Positions 46,397 to 54,701 of a stretch of DNA of 64,000 nucleotides are shown here, piece by piece (position 1 is the first letter of the stretch; each line of letters opens with the position of its first letter). The stretch comes from Pseudoalteromonas galatheae (GTDB taxonomy: Bacteria > Pseudomonadota > Gammaproteobacteria > Enterobacterales > Alteromonadaceae), in NCBI RefSeq assembly GCF_005886105.2, contig NZ_PNCO02000001.1:1361001-1425000 (forward strand), written 5' to 3'. A program made the translations under genes and the position numbers. The notes below the pieces were generated by a model. It was given only the letters and a program-made list of their open reading frames with translations. It searched no databases and was not told the origin of the DNA.

Positions 46397-48142
46397 ATGC
46401 AAAATCAGCAGCAGTGGTGTGAGCCAGATCTCAATGGAGCAAATCGGTCAAAGTCGTCTTCTGGGTTTGGTCGAACTTTTTACATTGCGAATATCATGGA
46501 AATATTCGAACGGCTCGCTTGGTATGGCTTTTTCGCTGTGTCATCAATTTATATGACAACCCCAAAATCACAAGGTGGTATTGGCTTTACTGATATAGAG
46601 CGTGGCGCCGTGCAGGGGATTATTCCCTTCTTTTTATATCTTTTGCCTGTTGTAACTGGTGCGCTGGGAGATCGCGTCGGGTATAAAAAGATGTTCTTTT
46701 TTGCATTTTTGGTGATGACACCAAGTTATTATTTACTGGGACAGGCACAGAGTTTTTGGCCGTTTTTTGCTGCGCTGAGCTTTGTTGCGTTGGGTGCTGC
46801 TTGCTTTAAACCTGTGGTTGTTGGCACCGTCAGTCACAGTACAAACGATGGTAATCGTGGCCTTGGATTTGGGATCTTTTATACCATGGTGAATATTGGT
46901 GGGTTTTTAGGTCCTTTGGTTGCGGGGTATATGCGCGCTATTAGCTGGGATGCGGTATTTATGATGTCGGCGATTTGGATTGCCATAAACTTTATCCCCT
47001 TGATGTTATTTTACAAAGACCCGCAAACATTACCTAAAACCAAGCAATCTCCTACTCAAGTATTAAAAACGGCACAGTCGGTGCTGGGTAATACACGTTT
47101 AGCACTTGCGCTGTTTGTCGCACTGGCGCTATTGATGTCGGCAGGCGTTGGGTTTTCTGACTACAGTCAGGCGTTTACTTGGATTGCAATCTGGTTAGTA
47201 GCTAACTGGGTGTGGGACAGAGTACTCATAAATCGAGCGCCGACTAAAGCATGGTGGCAACAACCGATGAAGGTGAGTAACCTGCCGTTTGCGTTATATT
47301 TGCTGATCCTTGCAGGCTTTTGGACTGTGTATAATCAGCTGTTTTATACTTTACCTGTGTATATCCGTGATTATGCAGATACCCGAGATATATTGGCGTG
47401 GTTTGGCGATTCTGGCGTCGCGTTTTTAGCGCATGTTGATATTGATAAGTTAACTGCTGCTATTTTTACGCTGTTCAATGAGCTTAAGGAAAGTGGCACG
47501 GTATCCATTGAAACCATTAGGCTGGAATGGGTTCACCTCAAAGTGAATGTCCCCCATGAGCAAATACAGTTGATACTACAAACGCTAAATGCGCTTCATG
47601 ATAATGGACAGGCTCTTTCACAGCACCAAGCGCAAGCCCTTGCTAAGCAACTCGTACAATATCGTCAAATCAATCCTGAGTATCTCATCAACTTAGACTT
47701 TGCAGCGATCGTGGTCGCACAAATTTTGGTGAGCTTTCTCTGTCAGCGATTTAGACCATTTTATGTGTTAGTCACAGGCTTACTGGTGATGGCGGTTGCG
47801 TTTACCGCATTACTTAGCGATAGCGACTGGTTAAGCGGTCAGCTCATTGTCACTGTCATATTGCTTATCGCGCTTGGTGAAATGCTTGCCTCTCCTAAAA
47901 GCCAAGAGTATGTCGCGAGTATCGCGCCTCAATCTCAAGCTGCGTTGTATATGGGATACTACTTTGTTTCTATGGCGCTGGGCTTCTTATTTGCTGGATT
48001 TTTATCTGGTTGGAGCTATAAAGTGTTAGTACAAGAAATGGCGGCACCTGAGTTAATGTGGGGGCTATTTGCCGCTATCGCGCTTATAACTGCCATTGCA
48101 TTATTCTGGTTCAACAAAGTGATAATAGACAGAAAAACATAG
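46397..48142 (+). CDS. POT/PTR-family peptide transporter with a large inserted loop
   Basis: This proton-coupled oligopeptide symporter of the MFS is 581 residues. Family marks are MEIFERLAWYGFFAV (ExxER-like), GRVGYKK-type loop (LGDRVGYKKMFF) and NIGGFLGPLVAGYMR. Between helices 7 and 8 (about residues 330-440) lies an extra helical domain of about 110 residues (DIDKLTAAIFTLFNELKES and onward), absent from common POT proteins. The start at 46397 omits 13 extra residues of the longer frame. It is followed by a periplasmic amidohydrolase gene (90-nt gap), which suggests peptide uptake plus hydrolysis. Confidence 0.85.
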   Translation: MQNQQQWCEPDLNGANRSKSSSGFGRTFYIANIMEIFERLAWYGFFAVSSIYMTTPKSQGGIGFTDIERGAVQGIIPFFLYLLPVVTGALGDRVGYKKMFFFAFLVMTPSYYLLGQAQSFWPFFAALSFVALGAACFKPVVVGTVSHSTNDGNRGLGFGIFYTMVNIGGFLGPLVAGYMRAISWDAVFMMSAIWIAINFIPLMLFYKDPQTLPKTKQSPTQVLKTAQSVLGNTRLALALFVALALLMSAGVGFSDYSQAFTWIAIWLVANWVWDRVLINRAPTKAWWQQPMKVSNLPFALYLLILAGFWTVYNQLFYTLPVYIRDYADTRDILAWFGDSGVAFLAHVDIDKLTAAIFTLFNELKESGTVSIETIRLEWVHLKVNVPHEQIQLILQTLNALHDNGQALSQHQAQALAKQLVQYRQINPEYLINLDFAAIVVAQILVSFLCQRFRPFYVLVTGLLVMAVAFTALLSDSDWLSGQLIVTVILLIALGEMLASPKSQEYVASIAPQSQAALYMGYYFVSMALGFLFAGFLSGWSYKVLVQEMAAPELMWGLFAAIALITAIALFWFNKVIIDRKT

Positions 48143-48232
48143 CACTATTGAAATGGGAACAGTTATTGGTCGCGATCGGTTTGTTTGCAAGCCATATTCT
48201 CTCTACACTCAAGCAAAAAATGAGGAAGTAAC

Positions 48233-49498
48233 ATGAATAAAAAAATATGGATGAGCGCGGCCCTCTTTGTTTCAAGTAGTGTGCATGCACAAACGTATGT
48301 TTTAAATGCCGACTCTGCAATTGATGTGGTGTCAGGCAAGCTTATCTCACCTGCCACTGTGGTCGTTGAAGACAATAAAATTATTTCAGTCGGAAAATCA
48401 AATCGTAAAGCCTATCCAAAAGGCGCAGAGGTGATAGACCTAAGCGGTCACACATTATTACCCGGTCTATTTGATATGCATGTCCACTTAACTTCAGATG
48501 CTCATGTTCATGGCTACAAAAGGTTGCAACGTACCGCACCTCGAGCGGCAATTACTGGCGTTAGAAACGCCAAGCGCACGCTAGATGCGGGCTTTACGTC
48601 TGTTCGTAACCTCGGTGCTGCTGGCTATGCTGACATTGCGCTGCGAGATGCCATTATTGATGGTGATGTATCAGGCCCACGTGTAAATGCAGCAGGCCCT
48701 TCACTTGGGATCACTGGCGGCCATTGTGACAACAACCTCCTAACCCATGAGCATAAAGTCTTTTCAGAAGGGGTAGCTGATGGTCCCTGGGCGGTAAGGC
48801 AAAAGGTACGTGAAAATATTAAATATGGCGCTAACTTAATCAAGTTCTGTGCAACGGGTGGCGTACTATCTAAAGGCACTAAAGTGGGGGCTCAGCAATA
48901 TTCTCAAGAGGAAATGACGGCGATAGTAACCGAAGCGCATCTACGTGGCTTAACAGTTGCAGCCCACGCACACGGCACGGATGGTATCAAGTCCGCAATT
49001 AAAGCAGGTGTGAACTCGGTTGAGCATGTCAGTTTTGTTGATGATGAAGCCATTCAGCTGGCCAAAGACAAAGGTACGTATTTCTCTATGGATATCTACA
49101 ATACGGAATATATCCTTGGCGAGGGCGAAAAAGCAGGTATTTTGCCTGAGAGCTTAGATAAAGAACGTAAAGTTGGGGCTACTCAGCGTGCTAGTTTTAC
49201 AAAAGCGGTAAAAGCAGGCGTGAATATGGTGTTTGGCTCTGACGCTGGCGTTTATCCTCACGGTGACAATGGTAAGCAGTTTAGCCGCATGGTGAAATTT
49301 GGTATGACTGAGCTACAGGCTCTGCAGGCCGCTACTATTAACGCAGCGACGTTACTCAAGCAAAACACACTATTAGGCTCGCTTGAGACGGGGAAACTTG
49401 CTGATATTATTGCGGTTAAAGGCAATCCGCTCAAAGACATTGGCGTGATGGAAAATGTCACTTTTGTGATGAAAGACGGCAAAGTAGAGAAGCAATAA
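48233..49498 (+). CDS. Periplasmic metal-dependent amidohydrolase (prolidase-like)
   Basis: This is a 421-residue amidohydrolase-superfamily enzyme with a signal peptide (MNKKIWMSAALFVSSSVHA). Metal ligands are visible: HVHL (in FDMHVHLTSD), a Lys in NLIKFCATGG, HAHG and EHVSF His residues, and the Asp in FGSDAGVYPHG. The subgroup is annotated as Xaa-Pro dipeptidase or imidazolonepropionase-like; dipeptide cleavage fits the adjacent POT transporter. A weak hairpin with a T-run follows the stop. Confidence 0.86.
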   Translation: MNKKIWMSAALFVSSSVHAQTYVLNADSAIDVVSGKLISPATVVVEDNKIISVGKSNRKAYPKGAEVIDLSGHTLLPGLFDMHVHLTSDAHVHGYKRLQRTAPRAAITGVRNAKRTLDAGFTSVRNLGAAGYADIALRDAIIDGDVSGPRVNAAGPSLGITGGHCDNNLLTHEHKVFSEGVADGPWAVRQKVRENIKYGANLIKFCATGGVLSKGTKVGAQQYSQEEMTAIVTEAHLRGLTVAAHAHGTDGIKSAIKAGVNSVEHVSFVDDEAIQLAKDKGTYFSMDIYNTEYILGEGEKAGILPESLDKERKVGATQRASFTKAVKAGVNMVFGSDAGVYPHGDNGKQFSRMVKFGMTELQALQAATINAATLLKQNTLLGSLETGKLADIIAVKGNPLKDIGVMENVTFVMKDGKVEKQ

Positions 49499-49709
49499 CC
49501 AAATGCTCAGCAGCTAATGCTTTTTTTAACAACTACGTCCTGACCTTTGAGGAACTGACGATTAATTTTGGCATTATCCGCTGACAAACGAGCAAAAAAG
49601 GCGCACAATAGCAAGCGTTGCCAGACAAGGTATTTCATGATGGATTTGAAATACCTAAGTGCTTTTCTAAGACCCTAGAGTACTTAAGTATTATACTTTT
49701 AAGGGCAAC

Positions 49710-51017
49710 ATGATGAATACGCAACTTCCTAAAATCGTGATAGTCGGTGGTGGTGCTGGTGGTTTAGAGTTGGCTACACAGCTAGGACATAAACTCGGGA
49801 AAAAGCGCCAAGCAGAAATCTTATTAATTGATAAAAATCGTAGCCATATTTGGAAACCGCTGCTCCATGAAGTCGCGACAGGATCTATTGACGCTGACTT
49901 AGATGGTGTGGTTTATTCTGCTCATGCGGCAAAGCATTATTATCAGTTTCAACTCGGCAGTTTTAGCCACGTAGACTCAATCAATAACACCATCACGCTG
50001 AGCGAGCTAAGAGACGAACTCGGTCATCGTATTCTCCCAGAGCGACAAGTCAACTATGACTATTTAGTGCTTGCTATTGGTAGTATTAGCAATGATTTTA
50101 ATACTCCAGGGGTCAAGGAGCACTGCTTCTTTCTCGATTCAAATCAGCAAGCTGAGCGATTTCAGCATGCACTTCTCGATAACTTTACACGCTTACATCA
50201 AGACGATGATCAGAAGCATTCGTTAACTATTGGCATTGTTGGTGGTGGTGCTACAGGCGTTGAGCTTTCTGCTGAGCTGTATCATGTGTCTGACATGTTG
50301 AAAATGTACGGGCTGAATAAAATGACTGCCAAACGCCTTCGTATCGATTTAATAGAAGCAGGTCCTCGAATATTACCAGCACTCCCTGAGCGTATTGCCA
50401 ATTCAGCTAAACAGGAGCTTGTGAAGCTCGGTGTCACGGTGCGAGAAGGTACCCAAGTAAAGCAGGCAACTGAAGACAGTTTTATTACTAAAGAAGATGA
50501 GCAGCTAAAGGCAGACATCAAAGTGTGGGCTGCGGGGGTAAAAGCACCTGACTTTATTAAAGAGATTGGGCTGTTCGAGCTTACTCGCAATAATCAAATT
50601 AAGGTAAATCAATACTTACAAAGCAGTGTAGATGAGCATATTTATGTCATCGGTGATTGCTGCGCATTTACCCAAGCGGATGGTACTCAAGTGCCGCCGC
50701 GTGCTCAGTCGGCCCATCAAATGGCGCAATGTGTAGAGAAAAATCTAATTGCAACACTAAAAAATCAACCTTTACAAGAGTTTACCTACAGTGACCACGG
50801 CTCTTTAGTGAATTTATCTCGCTATAGCACCGTTGGGAGTTTAATGGGAAATCTAACCAGCAATAGCTTTTTTATTGAAGGTAAGATAGCGCGATTCATG
50901 TACATCTCGTTGTATAGAATGCATCAGCGCGCAATCCATGGTATCGCAAAAACTTTTGCACTATGGATAAGCGAAAAGGTGCTTAGAGTGGTACGGCCAA
51001 AAATGAAACTGCACTAA
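49710..51017 (+). CDS. ndh: Type II NADH dehydrogenase
   Basis: Ndh passes electrons from NADH to quinone without proton pumping. It is 435 residues with an FAD loop (IVIVGGGAGGLELATQLGHKLG), a second nucleotide loop (GIVGGGATGVELSAELYHV) and VIGDCCAFTQADGTQVPPRAQSAHQMAQ, typical of NDH-2. A C-terminal amphipathic region (IARFMYISLYRMHQRAIHGIAK) anchors it to the membrane. AAGGGCAAC precedes the ATG. It is a single gene; the 211-bp spacer before it holds nothing clear. Confidence 0.94.
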   Translation: MMNTQLPKIVIVGGGAGGLELATQLGHKLGKKRQAEILLIDKNRSHIWKPLLHEVATGSIDADLDGVVYSAHAAKHYYQFQLGSFSHVDSINNTITLSELRDELGHRILPERQVNYDYLVLAIGSISNDFNTPGVKEHCFFLDSNQQAERFQHALLDNFTRLHQDDDQKHSLTIGIVGGGATGVELSAELYHVSDMLKMYGLNKMTAKRLRIDLIEAGPRILPALPERIANSAKQELVKLGVTVREGTQVKQATEDSFITKEDEQLKADIKVWAAGVKAPDFIKEIGLFELTRNNQIKVNQYLQSSVDEHIYVIGDCCAFTQADGTQVPPRAQSAHQMAQCVEKNLIATLKNQPLQEFTYSDHGSLVNLSRYSTVGSLMGNLTSNSFFIEGKIARFMYISLYRMHQRAIHGIAKTFALWISEKVLRVVRPKMKLH

Positions 51018-51248
51018 ACCCAGTTTGATATGTTACTTAAAAGCCGACGAAGGTCGGTTTCAAATGTAAGCGTGCCATAATAATCTTGCTCAGCAATACA
51101 AACGCTACAATAAACTTCTAAGGTGAAGTCCAGTATGGCCGGCTCTATATTTCAATAAACGGCAGAAATTTGATTTGGAAGAGTAATTAATCACTTTGTT
51201 ACTTTTGATTAACGAAATGGGTCGTGAAATATCTACTTTTACTCTAGT

Positions 51249-51260
51249 ATGATTAATCAT
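51249..51260. promoter_or_regulatory. Possible TetR autoregulatory operator
   Basis: ATGATTAATCAT is a perfect 12-bp palindrome, 20 bp upstream of the tetR start, a usual place for a TetR-family operator. Confidence 0.5.
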
Positions 51261-51280
51261 GCGATTAAAGGAGTAAAAAT

Positions 51281-51928
51281 ATGACTGAAGAGTTAGTAGA
51301 GATTGCGGAGACACCGAGGGATAAACTAGTGACAGCGGGAAAAAACTTATTTATTAGAAAAGGTTATAATCGCGTCACTACGAGAGCAATAGCTGAGCAG
51401 GCTGACGTGAACGTCGCTTTAATAAAATATTATTTTAGCGATAAGGCGGGTTTGTTTGAAGCGGTATTTCGTGAAGTTGCAGCTCCTTTACTAGGTTTAC
51501 TTGAGGAAGTTAAGGTGTCACAGCTACAAGATGTATCGCCGATTATATTGACTCAGTTTGTTGAGAACTATTACCAAGTGATGAGCACTTACCCAACACT
51601 TCCGAAGATCATTTTGATTGCGTTACACGATACTCATTCTAAGGAGCATGAGATCATTAGACGGATCTTCTTGGAGCATGTGGAAGTTGGAGTAAAAATA
51701 TTGAATTCGGCGTTTAGGCAACTCGTGCCATCGAAACCTATTCGTGTTGAGTGGTTATTGTTAACTTGCCTTAGTCTATCTTCATTTCCATTTTTAGTAC
51801 CGCCCGTAATACAACCATTGCTAGGTATTGAGAGCAAAAACACTCAGCATTGGCAAGCGCTTGGTGAACATCAACAAGCCATCTTTAACGTGTTTCTCTC
51901 TCAAATTGCTGAACAGAAGACATCATGA
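51281..51928 (+). CDS. TetR-family transcriptional regulator
   Basis: This 215-residue regulator has an N-terminal HTH (ARKNLFIRKGYNRVTTRAIAEQADVNVALIKYYF in form; visible as NRVTTRAIAEQADVNV) and a CerR/YbiH-like ligand domain. GGAG precedes the ATG. Its stop overlaps an ATG of a following frame (ATGA) that dies after 14 codons, so it once led an operon and its former partner, often an efflux protein for this class, appears lost. Confidence 0.88.
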   Translation: MTEELVEIAETPRDKLVTAGKNLFIRKGYNRVTTRAIAEQADVNVALIKYYFSDKAGLFEAVFREVAAPLLGLLEEVKVSQLQDVSPIILTQFVENYYQVMSTYPTLPKIILIALHDTHSKEHEIIRRIFLEHVEVGVKILNSAFRQLVPSKPIRVEWLLLTCLSLSSFPFLVPPVIQPLLGIESKNTQHWQALGEHQQAIFNVFLSQIAEQKTS

Positions 51929-51969
51929 CGACACTATTCTTAATCATATTGGTTTTATTTTACAGATGA
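51925..51969 (+). pseudogene. Remnant start of a lost gene after tetR
   Basis: A frame begins at ATG 51925, overlapping the tetR stop, and encodes MTTLFLIILVLFYR before a TGA. The hydrophobic start is typical of a membrane or membrane-fusion protein. No continuation is seen in the following 480 bp. A chance short frame is the alternative. Confidence 0.4.
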
Positions 51970-52063
51970 GTGTGAATAGCTGATCGAAACTCGAGAGTAG
52001 AATCCTCGGTATAATCGAATGACCTCTGGTATAGCCAAACGGAGAATTGTTAGGGGTTATTCA

Positions 52064-52177
52064 ACTTTGCTGTTTGGTTTTTGTTCTCTTGAGGGGGGCA
52101 ACGCTTGACTTGCCGGTTAGCAATCTAACTAAGCAAAAGTTGAGAAACAATGAACAAAGCGCACCCAGGTGAACCCA
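52064..52177 (-). repeat. Dispersed repeat B, copy 2
   Basis: This is the inverted, diverged copy of 43773-43889. Blocks such as CTAAGCAAAAGTTGAG and AACAATGAACAAAGC are shared. It lies in the 51929-52452 spacer after the tetR remnant; the remaining part of that spacer shows no gene. Confidence 0.75.
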
Positions 52178-52452
52178 AAGGACAGCGCTTGATTAGCACT
52201 TCTTTTGTGTTGCTCAACAAGGATGTGGGGTAACTTAGCTTTCATAAATACCAGTCAGGTTGCCGGAAAAATAAACTTAAAAGATAAACTAAACCTAGTT
52301 GAGCTAATGAGAAATTATGGCAACAGCGTAGTAAAAAGATAAGCACTGGCAAAAATTTCAATGTCAAAAGCATGAGCGCAGCTAGATTAGTTGTACAAAT
52401 TCGTCGGTACTGATAACTTACGACGAAGTTTTGTTTTAAAAGGAAAATTTTG

Positions 52453-53079
52453 ATGGACTTGCAATCTTTGGCTGTGTTTGCGGTGGCGTGTCTCGCGATT
52501 AACCTCATTCCAGGCCCCGATGTGATCTATATTGTGTCCAATACAATGAAGGGTAAAATGTCTGCAGGGTTAAAGGCTGCATTAGGCTTAGGCACTGGTT
52601 ACTTCATTCATACTATTGCCGCTTGTTTAGGATTATCAGCAATTATTTTAAGCTCGGCCTTTGCGTTTACTGTGGTGAAGTGGCTTGGCGCTGCTTACCT
52701 AGTTTATTTAGGGATTCAGTCGTTATTATCGATGTGGCGTGGCGATAGTCAACTTCAGTTAAAACAAACCGAGGTTGCAACAGGCAATGTCTTTATGCAG
52801 GGGGTATTGGTAAGTGTTTTAAACCCTAAAGTGGCTTTGTTTTTCTTATCCTTTTTACCGCAATTTGTTGACCTTTCAGCACATTCCACTTCGCTGCAAA
52901 TTTTAATGCTCGGCATGTTGTTTAGTGCCCTGGCGACACTTTGTAACTTGATTTACGCGGTAGCCGGAAGCTGGCTATTCAATCGTCCTAATGCTAAGCG
53001 GTACTCTCGTGCCCTTGAAGGTATCTCGGGCGTATTGCTGCTGGGATTAGCTGGAAAAGTTATCGCGAGCGAGAAGTAG
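52453..53079 (+). CDS. LysE/RhtB-family amino-acid exporter
   Basis: This is a 208-residue inner-membrane exporter with six helices. The N-terminal signature LIPGPDVIYIVSNTMKGKMSAGLKAALG and the mid-protein VSVLNPKVALFFLSFLPQFV are both typical of RhtB proteins that export homoserine, threonine, lysine or related compounds. AGGAAAATTTTG precedes the ATG at 52453. The next genes are an AraC regulator and a second LysE protein. Confidence 0.92.
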   Translation: MDLQSLAVFAVACLAINLIPGPDVIYIVSNTMKGKMSAGLKAALGLGTGYFIHTIAACLGLSAIILSSAFAFTVVKWLGAAYLVYLGIQSLLSMWRGDSQLQLKQTEVATGNVFMQGVLVSVLNPKVALFFLSFLPQFVDLSAHSTSLQILMLGMLFSALATLCNLIYAVAGSWLFNRPNAKRYSRALEGISGVLLLGLAGKVIASEK

Positions 53080-53128
53080 AGTAATCAAAGGTGACTAAAA
53101 AAGGTAATCCAAAGTAATAGAGTTACAC

Positions 53129-53929
53129 GTGGAAAAGTCTAAAATCTGGAAAGACAAGTCTGTTGAGGGTGTCGAGCTTTTATCAGCGCAATATACTAAA
53201 TTTGAGTTTGCCAAACATTGGCATGATGAATTGGCTATTGGGGTGATAGAAGAGGGTGCTGAAGGTATTCTCTATGGCGGGCAAAAATTGATTGTGCCTA
53301 AACACCACGTTGTTGCTATCAACCCTTCTGAAGTGCACACCGGATTCCCAGGTGTGCCAAGTGGATGGCGCTATCGAATGTTTTACTTTGATCTCGCATT
53401 TCTACAGCGACTTTTTGATAATATGAGTGTGCACTTAGCGCCCGTTGTTACTCGCACCATCATTGATGATAATCGTCTATTTTTAGGTTTATTGCAGCTT
53501 CATCAAGCCATGGAACAAGCGAGTTTCACACTGACAAAAGAGTCGTTGTTGCTGATGACCTTAGAAAAGGTGTTTACTCAGTATGGCTCAGTGACAAACC
53601 CTGAAAACACTGCTTTTATTGATACTCACAGCGTGTTTCGTGCAAGAGATTATCTTTTTGATAACTGGCAAGAAAATATTTCACTCGATGAGTTAGAGTG
53701 CTTAACGGACAGCACTCGGTTTCAATTAATTAAAGGTTTCAATTCTGCATTTGGCCTGACTCCACACCAATTCCTCCTGCAAATTAAAATCCAAAAGGCC
53801 AAGCTGCTGCTTGCTAAGGGTATGACGTGTGTGGACACGGCGCTAACCTGTGGCTTTTATGATCAAAGCCATTTTAGTCGCAACTTTAAGCGGGCATATG
53901 GGGTATCACCGTCTAATTACAGGTGCTGA
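53129..53929 (+). CDS. AraC-family transcriptional regulator
   Basis: This is a 266-residue regulator. It has an N-terminal cupin-type AraC_binding domain (FAKHWHDELAIGVIEEGAEGILYGG, with HVVAINPSEVHTG) and C-terminal double HTH (ISLDELECLTDSTRFQLIKGFNSAFGLTPHQFLLQ and CGFYDQSHFSRNFKRAYGVSPSNYRC). It uses a GTG start with a weak ribosome site. It sits between two LysE-family exporters, an arrangement common for AraC-LysE pairs, so one or both are likely targets. Confidence 0.9.
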   Translation: MEKSKIWKDKSVEGVELLSAQYTKFEFAKHWHDELAIGVIEEGAEGILYGGQKLIVPKHHVVAINPSEVHTGFPGVPSGWRYRMFYFDLAFLQRLFDNMSVHLAPVVTRTIIDDNRLFLGLLQLHQAMEQASFTLTKESLLLMTLEKVFTQYGSVTNPENTAFIDTHSVFRARDYLFDNWQENISLDELECLTDSTRFQLIKGFNSAFGLTPHQFLLQIKIQKAKLLLAKGMTCVDTALTCGFYDQSHFSRNFKRAYGVSPSNYRC

Positions 53930-54021
53930 TATCTAGGCCTTTGGCTTATTTCAATTTTGTACAAGAACATGCCTTGCGATTTCTGTACTTTGTGTGCTTT
54001 CACAAAGGAGAAGTTTCAACC

Positions 54022-54645
54022 ATGAGTTTGTTTATCATTTGGTTTAGTGCCATGTTCCCGTTAGTTTTTAGTCCAGGACCTGCAAATATCGTATTTGCTG
54101 CATCAGGTGCGAATGTCGGAGTGAGGCGATCATTAGGACTCTTGGCCGGAGTTGACGTAGTGTATATTCTAAAGTCGCTGCTGGTGGGGTATGGTCTTGG
54201 CAAAGTCGTTGAGTCTCACCCCATGGCTTTGAATATTATGCAATTGATAGGTGCAATTTACCTCATATATCTGGCAACGAAGTTTTTTGCCGCGACTAAG
54301 AACACCCCAGCAAATGATAACAAAAAATTAGGTTTTATAGATGGAGCGTTGCTGCAAATATTGAATAGCAAAGGATGGGTGTTAGTCTTTATTATGTTTA
54401 CGCTTTTTAGTGAGCAAGCAAATGAGACCTTCGGCGCGTTGGGCAATTTAATTCTGGTGTTGTGGCTTGCGATACTTAATATTTCGGTGCATTTGGTGTG
54501 GATTAAAGCTGGTGATTTGTTGGCGCGAGTGTCGAATGACCCAAATTATAATAAATGGTTGAATCGGTTTTACGGCGGCTGTTTGTATCTGGTCGCGGCT
54601 TGGTTAATTTTCGATAATGAAATTTGGCGCGAAGGTTTGATCTGA
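54022..54645 (+). CDS. LysE/RhtB-family amino-acid exporter, second copy
   Basis: This is a 207-residue LysE-type exporter with the family start MFPLVFSPGPANIVFAASGANVGVRRSLG and the conserved LLQILNSKGWVLVFIMF. The start at 54022 follows AAAGGAGAAG; the longer frame to 53923 overlaps the AraC gene and is not credible. It ends at a strong terminator shared with metG. It is only distantly similar to the copy at 52453, so substrates may differ. Confidence 0.9.
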   Translation: MSLFIIWFSAMFPLVFSPGPANIVFAASGANVGVRRSLGLLAGVDVVYILKSLLVGYGLGKVVESHPMALNIMQLIGAIYLIYLATKFFAATKNTPANDNKKLGFIDGALLQILNSKGWVLVFIMFTLFSEQANETFGALGNLILVLWLAILNISVHLVWIKAGDLLARVSNDPNYNKWLNRFYGGCLYLVAAWLIFDNEIWREGLI

Positions 54646-54649
54646 GCAA

Positions 54650-54681
54650 AAATAAAGGCTTCTAAATAGAAGCCTTTATTT
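54650..54681. terminator. Bidirectional intrinsic terminator between lysE and metG
   Basis: AAATAAAGGCTTCT and AGAAGCCTTTATTT form a perfect 14-bp stem with a 4-nt loop. Confidence 0.92.
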
Positions 54682-54701
54682 GTATACAAGTATTAGGGTG
54701 A

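Noticed and set aside
49683..49705. CTTAAG followed by TTTAAG before ndh, considered as a further PmrA-type box
   Set aside because: The spacing is not 5 nt and no second good half-site fits.
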